Shown: piece after piece, positions 1 through 4,983 of the stretch
Layout of the letters: each line of letters begins with the position of its first letter
Numbering within the stretch: the first letter of the stretch is position 1
Assembly: GCA_046542995.1 (NCBI GenBank)
Contig: JBKHAH010000117.1
Location: 1 to 7,636, forward strand
DNA from: Perlabentimonas sp046542995
GTDB taxonomy: Bacteria; Bacteroidota; Bacteroidia; Bacteroidales; Tenuifilaceae
Direction of reading: 5' to 3'
Length of the DNA: 7,636 nt
Notes under the pieces: model-generated
Databases searched by the model: none
What the model was told of the DNA's origin: nothing
The model's input: the letters and a program-made list of their open reading frames with translations, nothing else
Translations under genes and position numbers: made by a program

Positions 1-5
1 TCAAA

Positions 6-18
6 CTTGCGTACAACG
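6..18 (+). repeat. left junction direct repeat
   Basis: CTTGCGTACAACG at this place matches CTTGCCTCCAACG at 1210-1222 in 11 of 13 positions, in the same orientation. The copy overlaps the outer end of the attC-like repeat. On the minus strand both copies contain a GTTRRRY-like heptamer, GTTGTAC here and GTTGGAG in the other, each with one mismatch. The pair could mark the two ends of an inserted unit, but the match is short. Confidence 0.35.
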
Positions 19-138
19 GCTAGCGTATGACCAGTTGCGGGTTTACGCGAACCCTACTCGTAAAGGTAAGAAAATATCCTGTCAGCGAAAAATCCTACTA
101 TACTGCTGTGGTGCAATTGGTAATACGCATTGTTGGGC
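11..138 (-). repeat. attC-like imperfect inverted repeat next to the nuclease gene
   Basis: Seen directly: GCGTATGACCAGTTGC (23-38) pairs with GCAATTGGTAATACGC (113-128), with 14 of 16 Watson-Crick pairs, one G-T wobble (34/117) and one G-A mismatch (29/122). Outside this stem is an unpaired spacer (18-22 against 129-131), then CAAC (14-17) pairs with GTTG (132-135). The long loop contains a smaller hairpin, GGGTT (39-43) with AACCC (50-54). Known for the family: integron attC sites have outer R boxes (RYYYAAC and GTTRRRY), an unpaired central spacer, inner L boxes and a variable loop, and are about 57-141 bp long. Read on the minus strand, the outer boxes are GCCCAAC (138-132, a full RYYYAAC match) and GTTGTAC (17-11, 6 of 7 to GTTRRRY). 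The first box begins 8 bp after the nuclease stop codon, as in a gene cassette. Inferred: an attC site or a relative. A dispersed intergenic repeat of another origin is the main alternative. Confidence 0.5.
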
Positions 139-146
139 ACTGGCTA

Positions 147-1166
147 TTAATCTTTCAATGCGATTTCTAATTCTTTAATTAGTTCTTCTTTATTTGGCAA
201 CACGTACGTAAATCTTGATGCAAATACATTGTTCTCATAACCACCTAAAATATATTCGGCACCAACTTCATCTTTTTCTGCGCATATAATTATTCCAATT
301 GGAGGATTATCATTTGTGTCATTGATTTCAGTTTTATAAAAATTCAAATATGCATTTAGTTGTCCTGCATCGGAGGCTTTAAGTTTTCTTGTTTTAAGTT
401 CAATCAAAATATAGCTCTTCAGAATTTTATTATAGAAGACCATATCCACGTAATAGTGTGTATTGTTTATAGTTATTCTTTGCTGTGAACCTACAAACAT
501 AAATCCTTTTCCTAGTTCTAAGAGAAAGTCTTCAATATGGCGAATAAGTTTCTTTTCTAAATCTTTTTCTAGAATTGGTTTGTTTTCGGGAATTCCCAAA
601 AATTCAAAAACATACGGATCTTTTATAATATCATCAGGTTTGGCTAACTCTTGTCCTTTTCTTGCCAGTTGATTTACCTTTTCTTTATTCGCATTTCCAG
701 TGGATAATAATAGCCTTTCATAAAGTGAACTGTCAAGTTGCCTTTTTAGCTCACGAACAGACCAATTTGCATTCTCGACTTCTTTTTCATAAAAGGCTCT
801 TTTTTGTTTATCTTCAATTATCAGTAGTTCACAGTAGTGAGACCAACTAATTTGTCCAGACACTGTCTGGACATTTTGATATTCAAGGTAGAATTTTCTC
901 ATATTGAATAGGTTTGCACGAGAAAATCCAGAGCCCAATTCTTTGGTTAGTTGATTTGAAAGGTTTAAAATTAACTGTCTGGTTGATTTTTGGTCAAAAT
1001 CGCTGCTAGTCTCAACGTCGACTATCAACTTTCCAATTTTCCAGTAAGTTAATAGAAGTTCTGTGTTGATATTCTTAGCAACATTCTTTCGAGCATCAAT
1101 TATTATTGAACGAATGCTATCAAGCAATCCTTCAATTCTTTTTGATATTTCATTCCCTTTTTCCAT
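147..1166 (-). CDS. YhcG/DUF1016-type PD-(D/E)XK nuclease
   Basis: A complete 339-residue protein, the usual size for this family. The N-terminal half is the DUF1016 N-terminal domain (about 10-165), with the family's motif around WSHYCELL (108-115) and a basic helical stretch with WSVRELKRQL (134-143). The C-terminal half (about 175-335) is the nuclease fold: E204 in a helix, D241 in YYVDMVFYN, then E256 and K258 in LIELK, and Q269 in AGQLNAYL. This is the complete D-(E-x-K)-Q signature, so the enzyme looks intact. Known: the family is common in accessory regions, near restriction-modification genes and on mobile DNA, but its substrate is poorly defined. A role in DNA cleavage during defence or competition between elements is inference. 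No methyltransferase or partner gene is present here. The start ATG follows a promoter-like sequence by only a few bases. The gene ends 8 bp before the attC-like repeat. The next in-frame Met is residue 89, inside the conserved domain, which supports this start. Confidence 0.9.
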   Translation of the reverse strand: MEKGNEISKRIEGLLDSIRSIIIDARKNVAKNINTELLLTYWKIGKLIVDVETSSDFDQKSTRQLILNLSNQLTKELGSGFSRANLFNMRKFYLEYQNVQTVSGQISWSHYCELLIIEDKQKRAFYEKEVENANWSVRELKRQLDSSLYERLLLSTGNANKEKVNQLARKGQELAKPDDIIKDPYVFEFLGIPENKPILEKDLEKKLIRHIEDFLLELGKGFMFVGSQQRITINNTHYYVDMVFYNKILKSYILIELKTRKLKASDAGQLNAYLNFYKTEINDTNDNPPIGIIICAEKDEVGAEYILGGYENNVFASRFTYVLPNKEELIKELEIALKD

Positions 1167-1170
1167 AAAG

Positions 1171-1202
1171 TAAAAGTAGCAATTTCTGGAAGTGTTGCCA
1201 AA
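1171..1202 (-). promoter_or_regulatory. candidate Bacteroidota-type promoter of the nuclease gene
   Basis: On the minus strand TTTG (1202-1199) is followed after exactly 20 bp by TACTTTTA (1178-1171), 7 of 8 to the TAnnTTTG element, with the 19-21 bp spacing known for the Bacteroidota primary sigma factor. Only four bases separate this element from the ATG, so the message would have almost no 5' leader. The element is seen in the sequence; promoter activity is inferred. Confidence 0.45.
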
Positions 1203-1209
1203 TTTTCAG

Positions 1210-1222
1210 CTTGCCTCCAACG
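1210..1222 (+). repeat. right junction direct repeat
   Basis: CTTGCCTCCAACG matches the left junction copy at 6-18 in 11 of 13 positions and lies in the spacer upstream of the nuclease promoter. Sequence further right has no attC-like pairing partner. If the cassette idea holds, this would be the insertion site. Confidence 0.35.
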
Positions 1223-1252
1223 CTTTTATATCCACACAATTTTTGTGCAAAG

Positions 1253-1285
1253 AAAAAACAAGACGGGTAACAAAAAACCCGTCTT
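1253..1285 (-). terminator. intrinsic terminator of the 84-residue protein gene
   Basis: Reading the minus strand, AAGACGGGT (1285-1277) pairs perfectly with ACCCGTCTT (1268-1260) across an 8-nt loop, and the stem is followed by GTTTTTT (1259-1253). A 9-bp stem plus U-tract about 35 bp after the stop codon is a textbook Rho-independent terminator. It separates this gene's transcript from the nuclease gene downstream, which therefore needs its own promoter. Confidence 0.85.
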
Positions 1286-1320
1286 AAATTATAATAAACA
1301 AAATACTTAAGGATAAATAG

Positions 1321-1575
1321 TTAGAGATCCATACTCTTTAGGCTAATGCCTTTTATCATCTGTAGCTCTTTATAGAACTTTTCCTGCTCATCCTTCGACC
1401 CTGTAAGCTCAAGTATAATTAGCCCTGAAGTACTGCAGTGGTTATCAGTAACCTCATGCAGCCCCAGCCTGGTTTTTATTGAGCATCCAAATTGAGTTAA
1501 GACTCGCTGTACATTCCCCGCTTCCTTAACGCGGTCGTTAATCCTAATACCAAGAATTCGAACTGTGTCAGTCAT
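1321..1575 (-). CDS. small ACT/NikR-C-like protein (TM1266-type)
   Basis: A complete 84-residue protein made of one ferredoxin-like beta-alpha-beta domain: strand VRILGIRI (5-12), helix about 16-30, strands around SIKTRLGL (32-39) and GLIILELTG (51-59), helix about 60-74, and a last strand ISLKSM (77-82). This order and the wording at the strands resemble the TM1266 family (putative iron-only hydrogenase system regulator), which is related to the C-terminal ligand-binding domain of NikR. No DNA-binding domain is present, so it would act through ligand binding or by joining other proteins. H40, H46 and C47 sit near the position of the NikR metal ligands, which suggests metal binding but does not show it. 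No hydrogenase or maturation genes are in the window. The leader is A-rich without a Shine-Dalgarno motif, as usual in Bacteroidota. The gene is a monocistron, with its own terminator and divergent from the large outer-membrane gene. Family call fairly firm, function uncertain. Confidence 0.75.
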   Translation of the reverse strand: MTDTVRILGIRINDRVKEAGNVQRVLTQFGCSIKTRLGLHEVTDNHCSTSGLIILELTGSKDEQEKFYKELQMIKGISLKSMDL

Positions 1576-1602
1576 ACTATTTTTTTTTATGTTTGTACCC
1601 CC

Positions 1603-1634
1603 CCAAGTTATCCAATATTCATCAAAAAATCAAG
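1603..1634 (-). promoter_or_regulatory. weak candidate promoter of the 84-residue protein gene
   Basis: On the minus strand CTTG (1634-1631) is followed after 20 bp by TAACTTGG (1610-1603). Each differs by one base from the Bacteroidota TTTG / TAnnTTTG pattern. Transcription would begin close to a run of seven G (1604-1598 on this strand), leaving a leader of about 20 nt before the ATG. The fit is imperfect. Confidence 0.3.
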
Positions 1635-1695
1635 ACTTTTGTAAATGATGGCGAAACATTTGGGTATTTTTTTTGTATTAAATTTTAAATAGCCT

Positions 1696-1721
1696 ACCTT
1701 AAGCCGGTATTTTGTTAAGGT
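1696..1721. promoter_or_regulatory. 7-bp inverted repeat before the outer-membrane protein gene
   Basis: ACCTTAA (1696-1702) and TTAAGGT (1715-1721) are perfect complements separated by 12 bp, ending 17 bp before the ATG at 1739. It could be an operator for a dimeric regulator or a hairpin in the leader of the message. No regulator family can be named from the sequence. Confidence 0.35.
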
Positions 1722-1738
1722 TATTATCAGCATATTTT

Positions 1739-4700
1739 ATGAGATATCATTGGATTAAAATATTATTATGGCTAGTGGTTGCAATGCTCTGTTTTGAGGG
1801 CAATGACGCTAGTGCTCAGTATTTTGGAAGGAATAAGCCTGTTTATAAAAAGTTTGAGTTTAAAGTACACAAAACACCTAATTTCGAGATATACCATTAT
1901 TTTGAGAACGATTCGGTAATTGAGCGTTTGGCCCAAGCCTCGGAGCAATGGTATAACATGCATCTGGAGGTTTTTCGAGATACCATAAAGCAGCGAAACC
2001 CAATTATATTCTATGCAAATCATGCCGATTTTCAGCAGACAACCGCCATATTTGGCTCCGTGGGCGTTGGAACGGGTGGCGTTACTGAGGCTTTAAAGAA
2101 TAGGGTAGTAATGCCCGCTACAGAAACATGGGGGCAAATTGATCATGTTCTGGGTCATGAACTTGTGCATGCATTTCAGTTTAATTCTATATTATCAAAG
2201 GACTCAACTAATCTCAATTCCCTTAGGAATCTCCCTCTCTGGATGATTGAAGGTATGGCCGAGTACTTGTCAATTGGTAGTATCGATCCACATACCGCCA
2301 TGTGGATGCGCGATGCTGTGCTGAATGATAACTTTCCTACGCTTGAGAAGATGACACAGGATCAGAACTATTTCCCTTATAGGTACGGTCATTCTTTTTG
2401 GGCTTTTGTAGGAAGAACATTTGGTGACAGCCTAATTAAGCCAATTTTTCTTGAAACGGCCAAGCATGGGTACGATGCTGCTTTAAAAAAATATTTGGGG
2501 TTTGGTGAAGAGGAGTTCTCAAAAATATGGAGAAATGTTAATATCGAGCATTTTAAAATGATGATGAAGGATACCGTTGATGCGCCTTCAGGCACCAAAA
2601 TCATTCATAAGGATAATGCTGGACACATAAATATCTCCCCAGCAATAAGCCCCGATGGGAAGCATGTGGCATTCTACTCTGAGAAGGACCTGTTCTCCAT
2701 AGATTTATTTTTAGCAGAAACCAAAACGGGCAATATCGTTCAGAAACTCTCGTCAACCGTTCATCGTAACGAAATTGATGCGCTTAATTTTATCGAATCA
2801 GCAGGTGCATGGTCGCCCGACAGCAAACTATTTGCATTTGTTGCATTTAGTAAAGGCATAAATAAGCTGCTGGTGGTTGATGTTGAAAGGAAAAAGATGG
2901 TGCATGAAATTAAGATTCCTAACGTACCGTCGTTTAATTACCCCGTTTGGACTCCCGATGGTAATGGGATTGTTGTGTCGGGTCTTGTTGATGGAGTGAA
3001 TAACTTGTATCAATATAACATCAAAACGGGCGAAGTGATTAAGCTAACGAATGATGCCTGGACCAATATTCATCCAAACTTTTCGCCCGATGGCAAGAAG
3101 TTGGCCTACGTAACAGACAAACCATCTAAAGGCGATGTTTACGCAGAAAGAATGCCAGGTTACTATATTGCCACGCTTGATTTGGAAACAGGAGAATCAC
3201 AGACCCATCATTTCTTTTCCGGGGCATCAAACCTTAACCCGGTATTTTCTCCCGATTCAGAAAACATCTACTTTTTAAGCGATAGGGATGGCTTTAGAAA
3301 TCTTTACCGGTATAACCTTGAAACAGAGCAGGTCTTTCAGGAAACTCAAATTCTAACAGGTATATCTGGCATGACAAAGCTGGCCCCTGCATTCAGCGTA
3401 TCACAAGAAACAGGGATGGTGGCATATTCATACTATTTTGATGGCAAATACTCCATTTTTACTGCCCAGCCAGAGGAGTTGCACTCTGAGGAGGTGTTTG
3501 CGCATGCTGTAGATTTAACCGCAGCAACTCTACCTCCTCTTAACAGGGCAATATCAGGAATAATTGACAGGAATATTGCAAAAAGAATGGGCCAGCCCGA
3601 AACACCTAAGGACTCTTTTAAGGTGGCCAAGTATAAACCCAAATTCAAACTCGATTATATTTCGAATATAGGTGTTGGCGTTTCTTCAGGGCAAATGGGT
3701 ACTGGCATGGCTGGTGGTGTTGAGATGCTTTTTAGCGATATTATTGGTGCTAACATTTTTCATGTAGGACTTGCACTCAACGGTGAGATTTATGATTTTG
3801 GCGGGCAGGTTACCTATATAAATCAAAAGAATAGAATAATGTGGGGTGTAACTGCATCGCATATTCCTTATTCATATGCCTATTTTGGAAGTAATAGTGG
3901 CATTGATGATGAGACTGGGGACATTCTTGATACCCTGTCCTTGTACCATATCAGGCTTTTTGAAACCAAAATTGGTGGAATGGCACAGTTCCCCCTATCC
4001 CGAACCCGAAGGATTGAAGCAGGAGGATATTTATCTTGGTACAACTACAGGGTAGATATTCACTCCCACCTATACGTTAACAATTTTTACACAGGCACAT
4101 GGCGTGAGGAGGGCGAAGCCCCCGATGGGTACAGCCTGCAGCGCTTGAACGTGGCCTATGTTGTTGATAACTCACACTTTGGCATTGCATCGCCAATGGA
4201 TGGCTCAAGGCAACGCTTTCAGGTTGATAAGGTGTTTGGCCTTGTTGATTACTGGGGTACCATGGGCGATTTTAGGCGGTACTTTTTTATGAAACCCATA
4301 AGCATTGCCTTTAGGGCGATGTACTATGGCAGGCATGGTACTAATCTTGATAAAATTTATCCGCTTTATCTGGGTTATCCATGGTTGATAAGGGGTTATG
4401 ATAACGCGGCGTTTAGCAATCAGATAGGATTTGATGGTATAAGAATTCAGCCCGATCACCTAATGGGCGATAATATGGCTCTTGCAAACTTTGAGATAAG
4501 GTTTCCATTTACAGGACCCGAAAGGCTAACTGCCTTTAAATCAAAGTATCTTTTTTCTGAGCTTACCCTTTTTGCCGATGCCGGGTTAGCTTGGTACGAT
4601 AAGGATAATATTAAGCTTCAATGGACTCCCGATGCCATTGAGGATAGGATACCTGTTGTAAGTGCCGGAGTAAGCTTAAGGGTAAACCTGTTTGGCATGA

Positions 4701-4789
4701 TGATTTTAGAACCTTTTTATGCCATTCCCTTTCAGCTGGGAGGTTTTGAGGCCGCCACGTTTGGCCTTAATTTTACACCGGGTTGGTAG
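1739..4789 (+). CDS. outer-membrane protein: HExxH peptidase domain, TolB-like propeller and BamA-type barrel
   Basis: A 1016-residue exported protein. Residues 1-27 form a signal peptide (basic start, hydrophobic core ILLWLVVAMLC, cleavage likely after ASA before QYFG). This favours the ATG at 1739; an in-frame TTG at 1712 would add nine residues ahead of the signal. Residues about 40-240 form a gluzincin-like domain with HELVH (140-144) and WMIEGMAEYL (168-177), where E171 is the likely third zinc ligand, as in Peptidase MA proteins. Residues about 295-585 carry PD40/TolB propeller motifs at 303, 358, 404, 448 and 503 (forms of xSPDGK), with a degenerate sixth around 550-575. From about 638 to the end, alternating beta-strands and a terminal aromatic residue (FTPGW) fit the 16-strand Omp85/BamA barrel in size. 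Inferred: anchored in the outer membrane, with peptidase and propeller in the periplasm or at the surface. No POTRA domains are seen, so it is not BamA itself. Substrate unknown. It stands alone, divergent from its left neighbour and convergent with its right one. Confidence 0.85.
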   Translation: MRYHWIKILLWLVVAMLCFEGNDASAQYFGRNKPVYKKFEFKVHKTPNFEIYHYFENDSVIERLAQASEQWYNMHLEVFRDTIKQRNPIIFYANHADFQQTTAIFGSVGVGTGGVTEALKNRVVMPATETWGQIDHVLGHELVHAFQFNSILSKDSTNLNSLRNLPLWMIEGMAEYLSIGSIDPHTAMWMRDAVLNDNFPTLEKMTQDQNYFPYRYGHSFWAFVGRTFGDSLIKPIFLETAKHGYDAALKKYLGFGEEEFSKIWRNVNIEHFKMMMKDTVDAPSGTKIIHKDNAGHINISPAISPDGKHVAFYSEKDLFSIDLFLAETKTGNIVQKLSSTVHRNEIDALNFIESAGAWSPDSKLFAFVAFSKGINKLLVVDVERKKMVHEIKIPNVPSFNYPVWTPDGNGIVVSGLVDGVNNLYQYNIKTGEVIKLTNDAWTNIHPNFSPDGKKLAYVTDKPSKGDVYAERMPGYYIATLDLETGESQTHHFFSGASNLNPVFSPDSENIYFLSDRDGFRNLYRYNLETEQVFQETQILTGISGMTKLAPAFSVSQETGMVAYSYYFDGKYSIFTAQPEELHSEEVFAHAVDLTAATLPPLNRAISGIIDRNIAKRMGQPETPKDSFKVAKYKPKFKLDYISNIGVGVSSGQMGTGMAGGVEMLFSDIIGANIFHVGLALNGEIYDFGGQVTYINQKNRIMWGVTASHIPYSYAYFGSNSGIDDETGDILDTLSLYHIRLFETKIGGMAQFPLSRTRRIEAGGYLSWYNYRVDIHSHLYVNNFYTGTWREEGEAPDGYSLQRLNVAYVVDNSHFGIASPMDGSRQRFQVDKVFGLVDYWGTMGDFRRYFFMKPISIAFRAMYYGRHGTNLDKIYPLYLGYPWLIRGYDNAAFSNQIGFDGIRIQPDHLMGDNMALANFEIRFPFTGPERLTAFKSKYLFSELTLFADAGLAWYDKDNIKLQWTPDAIEDRIPVVSAGVSLRVNLFGMMILEPFYAIPFQLGGFEAATFGLNFTPGW

Positions 4790-4793
4790 TAAA

Positions 4794-4854
4794 AACCATT
4801 CATGTTACCTAATAATAGGTAATGCCCTGCAATGTTTTTGCAGATGTTATGGTT
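4794..4854 (+). other. possible three-way junction in the 3' untranslated region
   Basis: An outer stem AACCAT (4794-4799) with ATGGTT (4849-4854) encloses two perfect hairpins: TTACCT (4805-4810) with AGGTAA (4817-4822), loop AATAAT, and CTGCAA (4827-4832) with TTGCAG (4838-4843), loop TGTTT. It begins five bases after the stop codon of the outer-membrane protein gene. No U-tract follows, so it is not a standard intrinsic terminator. It may stabilise the 3' end of the message or be a small repeat element. Confidence 0.4.
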
Positions 4855-4881
4855 CCTAATAAATTTAAAGAAAAATTAAGA

Positions 4882-4939
4882 GGAAGACGAAAGACAGAAG
4901 TAATACTTCAAACTAAATATAAGTACGCTTCCGCCTTCC
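4882..4939. other. imperfect long-range inverted repeat in the convergent spacer
   Basis: GGAAGACGAAAG (4882-4893) can pair with CTTCCGCCTTCC (4928-4939) at 10 of 12 positions. Between them GAAGT (4897-4901) and ACTTC (4905-4909) form a small hairpin. The two arms are purine-rich and pyrimidine-rich tracts, so part of the match could come from simple composition. Confidence 0.25.
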
Positions 4940-4943
4940 GTCC

Positions 4944-4978
4944 ATTAAACATAGTTTAATTGAATTTCATTCGAAATT
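4944..4978 (-). terminator. two AT-rich hairpins after the surface protein gene
   Basis: AATTTC (4963-4968) pairs with GAAATT (4973-4978), and ATTAAAC (4944-4950) pairs with GTTTAAT (4954-4960). Both lie within 40 bp of the stop codon of the surface protein gene. The stems are AT-rich and no U-tract follows on the minus strand, so termination here is only a possibility. Confidence 0.3.
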
Positions 4979-4983
4979 GATAG

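Larger units (their letters stand above)
14..1221 (-). mobile_element. possible single gene cassette: nuclease gene plus attC-like site
   Basis: The proposed unit runs from the right junction repeat through the DUF1016 nuclease gene to the attC-like repeat, about 1.2 kb, with gene and repeat in the gene-then-attC order of integron cassettes. Both ends carry a GTTRRRY-like heptamer. The right junction lies between the terminator of the 84-residue protein gene and the start of the nuclease, a place where insertion would do little harm. Against the idea: no integrase gene and no second attC site is visible, both junction heptamers are imperfect, and the sequence left of position 1 is unknown. 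It could instead be an unrelated gene that happens to sit beside a dispersed repeat. Confidence 0.35.

Noticed and set aside
463..850. Plus-strand open frames inside the nuclease gene
   Set aside because: They lie opposite a well-supported conserved gene and their translations show no recognisable domain.
147..1166. A restriction-modification system around the nuclease
   Set aside because: No methyltransferase, specificity subunit or other partner is present in the window.
1222..1320. A second attC-like site to the right of the proposed cassette
   Set aside because: Apart from the terminator and a 5-bp hairpin (CACAA 1235-1239 with TTGTG 1243-1247) no pairing with R and L boxes can be found.
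1659..1714. Plus-strand promoter (TTTG at 1659-1662 or 1672-1675 with TATTTTG at 1708-1714)
   Set aside because: The TATTTTG element is one base short of TAnnTTTG and no TTTG lies 19-21 bp before it.
1712..1738. TTG as start codon of the outer-membrane protein
   Set aside because: It would put nine residues ahead of a normal signal peptide and overlaps an inverted repeat; the ATG at 1739 gives a standard signal peptide.
1739..4789. Calling the large protein TolB or BamA
   Set aside because: TolB has no peptidase domain or barrel, and BamA needs POTRA domains, which are not seen here.
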